The position numbers were made by a program, and so were the translations under genes. A stretch of DNA of 64,000 nt, taken from Thermoflexaceae bacterium. Its GTDB lineage: Bacteria; Chloroflexota; Dehalococcoidia; Tepidiformales; Tepidiformaceae. Numbering within the stretch: the stretch's first letter is position 1; the number at the start of each line of letters is the position of its first letter. Below the pieces are notes generated by a model, which did no database searches, was not told the origin of the DNA, and saw only the letters and a list, made by a program, of their open reading frames with translations. Of the stretch, positions 57,092-64,000 are shown piece by piece. Location of the stretch: the NCBI GenBank assembly GCA_015075555.1, contig JABTUD010000002.1, positions 868,001 to 932,000 of the forward strand, read 5' to 3'.

Positions 57092-58581
57092 GTGAGCGTC
57101 TCCCGGACCGCCTCCGCCAGCGAATCGAGGTCCGGGCCGGCGGCTTCGCGGTCAACACGGCCAAAGGCGTCCCGCACGGCCTCGGAGGTGCGGGGGCCGA
57201 TGCTCACCAGCCTGGTGCACACGCCGAGACCCCGCTCTCCGAGCGCCTGCCGGAGGAAGCGGGCGGTAGAGGCGCTCGTGAAGGTGATCGCATCCGCAGC
57301 GAGCACCAGGCGAATCTGATCTTCATCGAGGGATGCGGGCAGGGCGTCGTAGGCGGGAAGCTGCTCGACCAGTGCGCCGCGCTCGCAGAGCACCCGCGCG
57401 AGCCGGTCATCGGCCAGGGCGGAGAGAGGGAGCAGCACGCGGCGCCCGTCTACGCCGGGCAGGGTGGTAGCGAGAGACCCGGCGGTGGAAGAAGGAGGGA
57501 CGAAATCGGGGCGCAGGCCGGCTCCCGCCAGGGCGGAGGCTGTTCCCGGGCCCACGGCGGCAATCCGCGAGGAGGCCAGGGCGCGCACATCGGCAGCGGC
57601 AGCGAAGAGCTCATCCAGGCAGGCCTTGACGGCGTTGGTGCTGGTCAGGACAACCCAGGCGGGCTGCTCCAGCAGAGCCTTGCGGAGCGGACCGTTTGGG
57701 GTGCGCGACTGGATGCGGAGAACGGGTGCAGCGACCACAGTGGCGCCCAGGCTCTCCAGCCTCTCGGCGAGACCGGCCGCCTGTTCACCGGCGCGCGTCA
57801 CGACGACTGACCGGCCGGCCAGGGGACCGGGGCTGAACCAGGCGATCTCGCGGGCAAGGTTGACGACGGGCCCCACGACGGTAACCAGCGGCGCCGAGAG
57901 GCCCGCCTGCGCGGCGATGGCGGCGATGTCGCCGACCGTGCCCCGCACAACCTGCTGGTCCGGACGAGTGCCCCAGCGGATACAGGCGGCGGGGGTGGCA
58001 GGGTCCTTGCCGGAGGCCATGAGGCGGCTCATGGCCTCGCCGAGCGTCGAAGCACCCATGAGGATGGAAAGGGTGCCCGCACGCGCTGCGGCCTCCCAGC
58101 CTGCCGTGATCCCTGGAGTGCCTGCCCCGGCTTCGCTGCCAGTGATCACCATGAACGAGGAGGAGACGCCGCGGTGGGTGACGGGAATGCCGGCATAGGC
58201 GGGCGCAGCGAGGGCAGAGCTGATGCCGGGGATGACGGTGAAGGGAATGCCCGCCCGGGCGCAGGCGATCGCCTCTTCCGACCCGCGACCGAAGACGAAG
58301 GGGTCACCGCCTTTTAGGCGGACAACGATCTTCCCGCTGCGGGCGAGACGGACGGTAAGCGCCTCGATTCCCTCCTGGGCGAGGGCGTGCTGCCCGGAGC
58401 GTTTGCCAACGTAGCGAACCTCGGCGCCGGGCCGTACGTGGCGAAGGAGCGCAGGTGAGGAGAGGGCATCGTAGAGAACCACATCGGCCCGGGCGAGGGC
58501 GCGAGCGCCGGCCACGGTGAGGAGGCCCGGGTCACCAGGACCGGCGCCGACGATATAGACGTGGCCGTTGCGCGCTGGCAT
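57082..58581 (-). CDS. CobA–HemD fusion: uroporphyrinogen-III methyltransferase / uroporphyrinogen-III synthase
   Basis: A 499-residue two-domain protein. Residues 1–about 245 are SUMT (VYIVGAGPGDPGLLTVAG, RLKGGDPFVFGRGSEE, TVIPGISSALAAPAYAGIP), converting uro'gen III to precorrin-2. Residues about 255–499 are HemD (SVVVTRAGEQAAGLAERLES, ITFTSASTARFLRQ), which cyclises hydroxymethylbilane. ATG 58581 is preferred; CACAAT lies seven bases before it, a near-leaderless layout, and ATG 58590 is the alternative. First gene of the minus-strand tetrapyrrole unit. Confidence 0.94.
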   Translation of the reverse strand: MPARNGHVYIVGAGPGDPGLLTVAGARALARADVVLYDALSSPALLRHVRPGAEVRYVGKRSGQHALAQEGIEALTVRLARSGKIVVRLKGGDPFVFGRGSEEAIACARAGIPFTVIPGISSALAAPAYAGIPVTHRGVSSSFMVITGSEAGAGTPGITAGWEAAARAGTLSILMGASTLGEAMSRLMASGKDPATPAACIRWGTRPDQQVVRGTVGDIAAIAAQAGLSAPLVTVVGPVVNLAREIAWFSPGPLAGRSVVVTRAGEQAAGLAERLESLGATVVAAPVLRIQSRTPNGPLRKALLEQPAWVVLTSTNAVKACLDELFAAAADVRALASSRIAAVGPGTASALAGAGLRPDFVPPSSTAGSLATTLPGVDGRRVLLPLSALADDRLARVLCERGALVEQLPAYDALPASLDEDQIRLVLAADAITFTSASTARFLRQALGERGLGVCTRLVSIGPRTSEAVRDAFGRVDREAAGPDLDSLAEAVRETLTWD

Positions 58582-58669
58582 TGGCACCATTGTGACACGC
58601 TGGTGCGCCCGGGTGATTGAATTCCCCGGGCTTTTCTGCCCGCCGCCCGGAGCCTACGATGGCGCCGAG

Positions 58670-59293
58670 ATGGCCGCTCCCGCTCCGACACTGCGTTTCG
58701 AGCGCGAGGCCTGGCGCGCGGGATTCGACCTGGTGGCCGGCGTCGACGAGGTGGGCGTGGGACCGCTGGCGGGGCCGGTGACGGCCGCGGTCGTGGCACT
58801 CCGCGGGGGCCGCCGCTTTGGCTGGTTCCGGCAGGTGCGCGACTCCAAGCTGCTTTCGGAAACGGACCGGGAGCGCATCGCCGCCGCGATCCGCGAATCG
58901 GTACCCTATGCCATCGGATGGGCGACGCACGAGGAGATTGACCGGGCCGGCATTCTGCCGGCGCGGCGGCTCTGCATGTTGCGCGCAATTGAGCAGCTTC
59001 CCGAGCAGCCCGGCCATATCATCACCGATGCCCTGGACCTCCCCATGCCGAATGTACGGCCGGTGGTCAAAGGCGACATGTTGAGCGTGGCGGTGGCGGC
59101 CGCGTCTATTGTGGCCAAGGTGGCCCGAGATGCCCTGATGCTTGAGCTCTGCGAGCAGTACCCGGGCTATGCGTTTTGCCGGAACAAAGGCTATCCCACG
59201 CCGGAGCACAGGCGCCTGCTGGCCACCCGGGGACCGTGCGCAATCCACCGCCGCTCCTACGCTCCAGTGGCCCGGTGGTCGCTGCCGCTGTGA
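58670..59293 (+). CDS. rnhB: ribonuclease HII
   Basis: RNase HII removes ribonucleotides from DNA and RNA:DNA hybrids. The 207-residue product has the first metal pair in VAGVDEVGVGPLAGPV (usual DEAGRG altered to DEVGVG), RDSKLLSETDR, a third Asp in HIITDALDLP and the last in SIVAKVARD. ATG 58670 gives the family start; the open frame upstream is read against cobA-hemD. The stop overlaps the yraN-like start as GTGA, the common rnhB–yraN order. Confidence 0.93.
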   Translation: MAAPAPTLRFEREAWRAGFDLVAGVDEVGVGPLAGPVTAAVVALRGGRRFGWFRQVRDSKLLSETDRERIAAAIRESVPYAIGWATHEEIDRAGILPARRLCMLRAIEQLPEQPGHIITDALDLPMPNVRPVVKGDMLSVAVAAASIVAKVARDALMLELCEQYPGYAFCRNKGYPTPEHRRLLATRGPCAIHRRSYAPVARWSLPL

Positions 59294-59658
59294 ACGAGCG
59301 TCAGCGCCTGGGCGAATTCGGGGAGCGCATCGCCGCTCATCGCCTGGAGGCGGCCGGCATGACTGTGGTGGCGCGTAACGTGCGCACGCCGGGCGGTGAA
59401 ATCGACATCGTGGCGCACGACGAGCACGACGTGGTGTTCGTTGAAGTGCGGACACGCCGCGCGGCGCCAGGGGTGGCCGCCGAATCGCTGGGCGATACCA
59501 AGCTGCGGCGCATGTGGCAGTGCGCCATGGACTACTGCGATGCAGCGGGAATCAACCCCGAGAGGGCGCGCATCGACGTAGTCAGCGTCGACCTCGCCCC
59601 CGGCGGGCAGGCGGCCCATGTCGAGCACTTCAGGGGAATCGAAATCCCCGACGAGTGA
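59290..59658 (+). CDS. YraN/UPF0102 family putative endonuclease
   Basis: A 122-residue protein of the restriction-endonuclease-like fold. LGEFGERIAAHRLEAAG, NVRTPGGEIDIVAHDEHDVVFVEVRTR carry the E, D and ExR (EVR for EVK) residues of a PD-(D/E)XK-type core. Start is GTG 59290 inside the rnhB stop. Role in vivo is uncertain; the conserved pairing with RNase HII hints at DNA maintenance. Confidence 0.88.
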   Translation: MNERQRLGEFGERIAAHRLEAAGMTVVARNVRTPGGEIDIVAHDEHDVVFVEVRTRRAAPGVAAESLGDTKLRRMWQCAMDYCDAAGINPERARIDVVSVDLAPGGQAAHVEHFRGIEIPDE

Positions 59659-59663
59659 CCACC

Positions 59664-60437
59664 TCAGTGGATGACGGGGTCGGCGATGTTGACGCCGCCA
59701 TCGACGGCGAACCACTGGCCGGTAACGAAGTCGCTGGCACGCGAGGCGAGGAAGACGGCGGGGCCGGCAAGGTCTTCGGGTAGGCCGATGCGGCCCGCGG
59801 GCGTACGGCGTTCCAGGCGGCTGCGGAAATCGGGGACGGCGAGGGCGCCGCGCCAGATGTCCGTCTCGATGACCCCGGGGATGATGGCATTGACCTGGAT
59901 GTTGTGAGACGCCCAGGCATCGGCGAGGCCGAAGGTGAGGGTGATGACGCCGCCCTTGCTGGCTCCGTAGGGGAGGCCGTTGGGGTTGGCAAAGAGCGAG
60001 TATTCGGAGCCGATGTTGATGATCTTGCCGCGCCCGTTGGCGGCAAGCGCGGGGAAACACGCCTGGGACACTAGCAACGTGCCCTTCAGGTTCGTGTCCA
60101 CCACCGCGTCCCAGTCTGCTTCGCTGAGCGTGGCGGGCGGCCCGCCGCGCGCGATGCCGGCATTGTTGACGACGATGGAGATCTTCTCGAGAGCAGCCAG
60201 GGTAGCCTTCACGGCCTCGTCGATGCTCGTGCGGGAGGTGACGTCGCAGTCGACGGCGACGGCGCGGCGGCCGAGCGCTTCGATTTCGGTCCGAACGGCT
60301 TCGGACTTGCCCGAATCCCGGGCGGCAATGGCCACATCCGCGCCGGCTGCGGCCAATCCGAGGGCAATCCCACGCCCAATTCCCCCGTTGCCGCCGGTGA
60401 TGAAGGCGACTTCGCCGCTGAGATTGAAGAGGTTCAT
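59664..60437 (-). CDS. short-chain dehydrogenase/reductase
   Basis: A 257-residue classical SDR. The cofactor motif is TGGNGGIGRG (14–23), the NNAG motif is VVNNAGIARG, and the catalytic Tyr/Lys lie in YGASKGG with Ser in INIGSEYS. The C-terminal VTGQWFAVDGGVNI is typical of gluconate 5-dehydrogenase and 3-oxoacyl-ACP reductase-like enzymes. Convergent with yraN, five bases apart. Substrate not assignable. Confidence 0.9.
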   Translation of the reverse strand: MNLFNLSGEVAFITGGNGGIGRGIALGLAAAGADVAIAARDSGKSEAVRTEIEALGRRAVAVDCDVTSRTSIDEAVKATLAALEKISIVVNNAGIARGGPPATLSEADWDAVVDTNLKGTLLVSQACFPALAANGRGKIINIGSEYSLFANPNGLPYGASKGGVITLTFGLADAWASHNIQVNAIIPGVIETDIWRGALAVPDFRSRLERRTPAGRIGLPEDLAGPAVFLASRASDFVTGQWFAVDGGVNIADPVIH

Positions 60438-60540
60438 GCACTCACTCCGGGAGCCGGGCTGGCTGGCCCCGGCTACGCAGGGGAGTCTACGCGGAGCGAC
60501 ACGGCAGGAGTAGCACTTCAGCGCTCCGGGCAGTTTGCGC

Positions 60541-60552
60541 TACCATGGCCGT
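60541..60552 (+). promoter_or_regulatory. leaderless-type promoter -10 of fmdB-like gene
   Basis: TACCAT (60541–60546), GGCCGT, then ATG 60553; six-base gap without a ribosome-binding site. Confidence 0.45.
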
Positions 60553-60900
60553 ATGCCGATCTACGAGTTCCGCTGCGGTGACTGCGGGAAGATAACGAGC
60601 CACTTCACCCGCAAGATCGACACCGAGGTCCTGCCCCCTTGCGAGCACTGCGGGAGCACGAAGACCGCGCGCATGATGTCGAAGTTCGGGCGCACCTACA
60701 GCCGGGCGGACATTATTGAGAAGTACGGGGACCCGGCCGATGGGGGCGGTGGTCCCGACGCCTATCGCGACCCGCGGCAGATAGGCACATGGGTGGAGAA
60801 GAAGTTCGAGCAGTACGGGATGGACCTCCCGGACGGCGCGCGCGAGATGATCGACGCGGCCCGCGAAGGCGAGCTGCCGGAGCCGGTGAAGGACCTGTGA
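60553..60900 (+). CDS. FmdB-family zinc-ribbon protein
   Basis: A 115-residue protein starting MPIYEFRCGDCGKI and CEHCGS, the two CxxC knuckles of the FmdB regulatory zinc ribbon (C8/C11, C30/C33). The rest is a charged helical extension (DIIEKYGDPADGG, GTWVEKKFEQYG) longer than the short FmdB form. ATG 60553 is fixed by the -10 element. It stands 39 bases before the translin gene. Family function is unclear. Confidence 0.87.
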   Translation: MPIYEFRCGDCGKITSHFTRKIDTEVLPPCEHCGSTKTARMMSKFGRTYSRADIIEKYGDPADGGGGPDAYRDPRQIGTWVEKKFEQYGMDLPDGAREMIDAAREGELPEPVKDL

Positions 60901-60939
60901 GAGGGCCGGGCGGCCCACGCCGGGAAAGCGGGGGCTCCA

Positions 60940-61593
60940 GTGGCTGACACTTCGCCGCTCGACCAGATCGTTCCGCGGATCCTCGACCACCTCGCCGAAA
61001 AGAACGCAGCGCGCGAAAAAGCGCTGGCAGCAAGCCGCTCCATTATCCGCATGAGCGCCAATGCCATACGTGCGGTGCACCGCGGGGAGTTCGCCGAAGC
61101 GGCAGCGAAGCTCGATGAAGCTCGCGCGGTGCGTGACGAGGCGGTGGCGGCACTGGCCGGGCATGGGGACGTGTACCACGCGGGATTCCTGCACGATGCC
61201 CAGAAGGAATACGCCGAGGCGCGGAGCACGCTGGCGTTGCTTTCGGGGCGGCCGCTCCCATCGCCAGAAGAGCTGGGGGTCGAATACCCCGCCTACCTGA
61301 ACGGCATCGCCGAGGCGGTGGGCGAGCTGCGCCGCAGCCTCATGGACCGGCTGCGAGGAGGCGATTCCACCGGTTGCGAAGAGCTGCTCGAGGCTATGGA
61401 TGACATCTACTCCGTGCTGGTGACGATCGACTTCCCGGACGCCATGACCGGCGGGCTCCGCCGCACCACGGACCAGACGCGGGGCATCCTGGAGAAGACA
61501 CGGGGCGACCTGACGATGGCCATTGCGCTGCGCCGTGCCACGGACGCGCTGAGCGGCGAGGTAGCGATGGGGAACGTCGACGAACTGAGCTGA
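60940..61593 (+). CDS. translin family protein
   Basis: A 217-residue all-helical protein of the translin/TRAX family, which in eukaryotes and archaea binds single-stranded RNA/DNA and forms the C3PO RNase. Signature parts are SRSIIRMSANAIRAVHRGEF, EYPAYLNGIAEAVGELRR and TIDFPDAMTGGLRRTTDQTR, then GILEKTRGDLTMAI. Start is GTG 60940. Bacterial members are scattered and uncharacterised. Acidic residues typical of the TRAX active site are not clearly present, so binding rather than cleavage is more likely. Confidence 0.85.
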   Translation: MADTSPLDQIVPRILDHLAEKNAAREKALAASRSIIRMSANAIRAVHRGEFAEAAAKLDEARAVRDEAVAALAGHGDVYHAGFLHDAQKEYAEARSTLALLSGRPLPSPEELGVEYPAYLNGIAEAVGELRRSLMDRLRGGDSTGCEELLEAMDDIYSVLVTIDFPDAMTGGLRRTTDQTRGILEKTRGDLTMAIALRRATDALSGEVAMGNVDELS

Positions 61594-61815
61594 GCCGATC
61601 GGGTGGCGCCATCCGCGGGTGGGGCCTCGATGGCGGTGGTCCTGCCCGGGCCTCCCACGCCGAACCTGGCCTGAGCGTTCGCTAGCCTCCGGGCCCACGA
61701 CCCGGCTCTACCCCGGCGACGAGGGTCGCGAAAGCCACAAGCATGGTCCCGCGCAGGGCCACGCGGGTGCTGGCCACGGTATGATGAGAGCGCACCAAAG
61801 ACGCCGGGAGCCATC

Positions 61816-62022
61816 ATGGACGAGATCATTTTCGTGGTGACCGAAGCACCTGAAGGGGGCTATACCGCCCGCGCCCTGGGAGAGGCCATCTTCACGGAGG
61901 CTGACGACCTGCCGGTGCTCCGCGAGCGGGTCCGCGATGCCGTCCGCTGCCACTTCGACGACGGCAAGGCGTCCAGGGTGATTCGCCTGCACATCGTGGG
62001 CGACGACATCATGGCCGTATGA
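61816..62022 (+). CDS. HicB-like small protein
   Basis: A 68-residue protein (MDEIIFVVTEAPEGGYTARA start, EADDLPVLRERVRDAVRCHF) matching a widespread family of solitary HicB-fold proteins, sometimes mislabelled as 2-oxoisovalerate dehydrogenase. No HicA toxin or DNA-binding segment is adjacent, so it is not a classical HicAB pair. TATGAT lies about 35 bases upstream. Convergent with the next gene. Confidence 0.75.
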   Translation: MDEIIFVVTEAPEGGYTARALGEAIFTEADDLPVLRERVRDAVRCHFDDGKASRVIRLHIVGDDIMAV

Positions 62023-62034
62023 CGCGACTCCGGG

Positions 62035-63042
62035 CTAAGTTCCTGCCACACCTCGGGCGATGACTGCCCTGGTGAAGCCGGCGGTGTCGAGCTGTCCGCC
62101 GAGGTCGCGCGTGGATTCGCCGGCGGCGATGCAATCGTGGACGGCATCGATGAGGCGGCGGCCCATCTCGAATTCGCCGCAGTACTCGAGCAGGTACCCA
62201 AAGGCTTCAATCGCCCCGGAGGGGTTGGCGATGCCCTTACCGGCAATGTCAGGAGCAGTGCCCCCGGCGGGGTCGAAGATGCCGATGTTCGGCTGGTGGC
62301 TCGGCGTGAAGGCATAGGAAGCGCTGGCGCCCAACCCGATGGACCCGATCAGCCCGTAGACGGCGTCGCTCAGGAAGTCCCCGTACTCGTTGGGGGTCAC
62401 GATGACGTCGAACTGCTCGGGCTTGATGATCAGCCGGGCAAGCAGAGAGTCGAAGAGTTCCCGGTCGTGGGAAACGTTGCGGTATTCCTTTGCCACCTCG
62501 GCGACCACCTCTTCGAAGAGGCCATCGGCGGCGCGCTGAATGGTGTACTTGCTGGTCGAAACGACGCGGCGGCGATGGCGCTCGGCGAGGCGGAAGGCGA
62601 AGTGGGCGGCATGTTCTACCGGGGTGCGCTCCATGATGCGAATGCTGACGGCCGAGTGGTAGCCGATGCGGTGGCCGGCATCTTCATAGGTGCCCCCGGT
62701 GGCGACGCGAACGACGTGCAGGTTGATGTCGCCGGTGTAGTTGCGGCTGACGCCTGGGTAGCTCCGGCAGGGGCGATGGATGACGGCAAGGCCGAGCCGG
62801 TCGCGGAGCACCTGGTTGGGGCTCATGCTCTGGGTGACGGTGGGGTACTTCATCGCGACGCCGAGGTCGCGGGCCATCTCAATCGCTTCGTCGAGCGCCG
62901 CCGAACTGGACTCACGCCGTTCGAGTGACCAGTCGACGGGCCGGAATGAGACGGGCGAACCCAGCGCCTCGTTCAGCTGGTGGATGGTATCGCGGAGTTC
63001 GGCGGCGATGCCGTCTCCGTTGAGTTCGGCTACTTCGCGCAT
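62035..63042 (-). CDS. isocitrate/isopropylmalate dehydrogenase family protein
   Basis: A 335-residue beta-decarboxylating dehydrogenase. ELNGDGIAAELRDT at the N-terminus matches the GDGIGPE region, followed by LGVAMKYPTVTQS, the substrate Arg of SRNYTGDIN, the catalytic Tyr/Lys stretch TSKYTIQRAADGL, FDVIVTPNEYGDFLSDAV with metal-binding Asp and the C-terminal GTAPDIAGKGIANPSGAI. The motif pattern is closer to NAD-isocitrate dehydrogenase and related enzymes than to canonical leuB. GATAAT lies about 30 bases upstream on the minus strand. Confidence 0.87.
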   Translation of the reverse strand: MREVAELNGDGIAAELRDTIHQLNEALGSPVSFRPVDWSLERRESSSAALDEAIEMARDLGVAMKYPTVTQSMSPNQVLRDRLGLAVIHRPCRSYPGVSRNYTGDINLHVVRVATGGTYEDAGHRIGYHSAVSIRIMERTPVEHAAHFAFRLAERHRRRVVSTSKYTIQRAADGLFEEVVAEVAKEYRNVSHDRELFDSLLARLIIKPEQFDVIVTPNEYGDFLSDAVYGLIGSIGLGASASYAFTPSHQPNIGIFDPAGGTAPDIAGKGIANPSGAIEAFGYLLEYCGEFEMGRRLIDAVHDCIAAGESTRDLGGQLDTAGFTRAVIARGVAGT

Positions 63043-63108
63043 GGAAGGACCGCCCGTCGTTGGGATGAATCCATTATCGGCGACGGGCGGCCCACGGGCT
63101 GCTGGCGG

Positions 63109-64000
63109 CTACTCGGGCAGCGAGGCGTACCAGGCTTCGGCGATCTTGCGCACGGCTTCTTCGCACTTCGGCGAGGTTGCCTTCGGGTCCACCGCGTTGC
63201 TGCAGGTGATGGAAGTGGCGTTCTTCCCTTTCGCGAACTGCAGCTCGTAGAACTCGCCGCCGTTGCTGGTGAAGGCCGAGAGCGTCCCGGTCTTGCCAGA
63301 GTCGAGGGCGCCCGCGCTTCCCTTCACGTGGTTGACGAACTCCCGCGCCCAAGCTTCGGCCGAGGCGACGTTGCTCATGGGGAACAGGGTGGCCGTGACG
63401 GCCTGCGTCTTGTCGGCGTCGAGACCGTAGGCCTGCCAGCCCAGCTCGGTGGCGCCATAGGTCTCGAGGCGCGACCGCACGGCCCGCGGCTTCCCCGAGC
63501 CATCGATGAGCGCAAACGCCTCGGCAGGGCGGGTGATGCTGGCCAGCAGCGGCCCGGCGCCCTTTCCGGCATTGGCGGGAGGCATCAGCTTCGCCAGGCT
63601 TTCGGGCACAGGCTTCGCCTTCAGGGTGCCGTCGAGCAGGGCGCGCACCTTCGAGGCGAGCGGGCCGGCCATGGTGCGCATGGTGTCCGAACGGTCGTAG
63701 GTATCGGCGCGGGCCGATTCGATGCGGCCGACGAGCCGGCCGACCCGGAAGCGGAGGGTCGTGATGTAGGGCGTGGCCTTGTCGCCGGCGTCCTTCAGGG
63801 TCAGGTAGGCGGATTCATCGCCCACCTGCTCACCGGGGACGACCTTTGCGTCCCAGTCGTCCTGGTCCTTCTGAACGTGGCTCTTGTGAGCCTCGATGGC
63901 GGAGGCTTCGTCCTGGAAGTACTGGAGCGACTGGCGCAGCCGCCCGCGCACCGGGTCACCATCCTTCGTTGCCGGCACGGCCCACTCCACGTACACCCAT
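63109..64000 (-). CDS. hypothetical protein, 5' end beyond window
   Basis: At least 295 residues, open to the window edge, so the N-terminus (possibly with a signal peptide) is missing. The visible part is soluble, with QDEASAIEAHKSHVQKDQDD, SADTYDRSD-like (ESARADTYDRSD), and a C-terminal half with TELGWQAYGLDAD and YELQFAKGKNATSITCSN. The composition and the paired Cys (C270–C282 region, TCSNAVDPKATSPKC) fit an exported lipoprotein-like protein. I do not recognise a family. Confidence 0.6.
   Translation of the reverse strand, partial: WVYVEWAVPATKDGDPVRGRLRQSLQYFQDEASAIEAHKSHVQKDQDDWDAKVVPGEQVGDESAYLTLKDAGDKATPYITTLRFRVGRLVGRIESARADTYDRSDTMRTMAGPLASKVRALLDGTLKAKPVPESLAKLMPPANAGKGAGPLLASITRPAEAFALIDGSGKPRAVRSRLETYGATELGWQAYGLDADKTQAVTATLFPMSNVASAEAWAREFVNHVKGSAGALDSGKTGTLSAFTSNGGEFYELQFAKGKNATSITCSNAVDPKATSPKCEEAVRKIAEAWYASLPE

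Noticed and set aside
61816-62022. HicAB toxin–antitoxin system
   Set aside because: The HicB-like protein has no HicA partner on either side and belongs to a family known to occur alone.

Overview
The window is a GC-rich (roughly 65% by eye) bacterial chromosome segment with very tight gene packing. It carries the complete str–S10–spc–alpha ribosomal supercluster (S12 to S9) on the minus strand. Flanking genes include a GlnR-like regulator, a two-CbiX cobaltochelatase with a split DR2241-type Fe-S protein, a bacterial translin, an F420-type DUF385 protein and a tungsten aldehyde oxidoreductase. Together these suggest a Chloroflexota member, perhaps Dehalococcoidia/Tepidiformia-like. That assignment is inference from gene content; no rRNA or tRNA gene was seen.

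Layout. 1–11.4 kb: housekeeping and metabolic genes, mostly plus strand: Zn-alcohol dehydrogenase (minus, cut by the window edge), rdgB, acyl-CoA dehydrogenase (minus), an overlapping operon pdxT / unknown GNAT-like / R3H-AAA ATPase / tmk, a MntA–HepT toxin–antitoxin pair, a CitE-like CoA-ester lyase, a histidine phosphatase and a GH29 fucosidase. 11.4–12.7 kb: rplJ–rplL behind an L10 leader with an attenuator, closed by a strong terminator. 12.7–20 kb: GlnR-like regulator, alkylsulfatase-type metallo-beta-lactamase, GNAT, F420-like oxidoreductase, a repeat-containing SPFH protein and an aldehyde ferredoxin oxidoreductase. 20–42.3 kb: one uninterrupted minus-strand supercluster of ribosomal proteins with EF-G, EF-Tu, SecY, Adk, Map, IF-1, RpoA and TruA, from a TTGACA promoter near 42.27 kb to a terminator near 20.14 kb. 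42.5–53 kb: frameshifted amidase, ruvB, truncated RidA, M16 peptidase, two unknowns, a thiosulfate sulfurtransferase–SufE pair with foreign-looking base composition, and a TetR–MMPL efflux unit. 53–58.6 kb: minus-strand tetrapyrrole cluster (hemC, hemL, DR2241-like, cbiX, met8-like, cobA-hemD). 58.6–64 kb: rnhB–yraN, an SDR, FmdB, translin, a HicB-like small protein, an isocitrate/isopropylmalate-type dehydrogenase and an unknown protein cut by the edge.

Three themes stand out. (1) Five genes (SPFH, AOR, amidase, MMPL, hemC) are broken only by single-base indels, many of them in or beside homopolymers, and each regains an exact codon-multiple length once corrected. This looks more like residual sequencing error than decay, although the amidase carries three. 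(2) At least five genes have a TANNNT-type -10 hexamer exactly six bases before the start codon, implying leaderless transcripts. (3) Two blocks (tuf; the sulfurtransferase–sufE pair) have strand composition opposite to the rest of the window, suggesting gene conversion or recent arrival. Several translation proteins (L13, L17, S3, S17, RpoA) also carry long low-complexity C-terminal tails. I found no wholly new system that I could defend; the best candidates for unexplained biology are the pdxT–tmk operon unknown, the repeat-bearing SPFH protein and the split DR2241-type chelatase.
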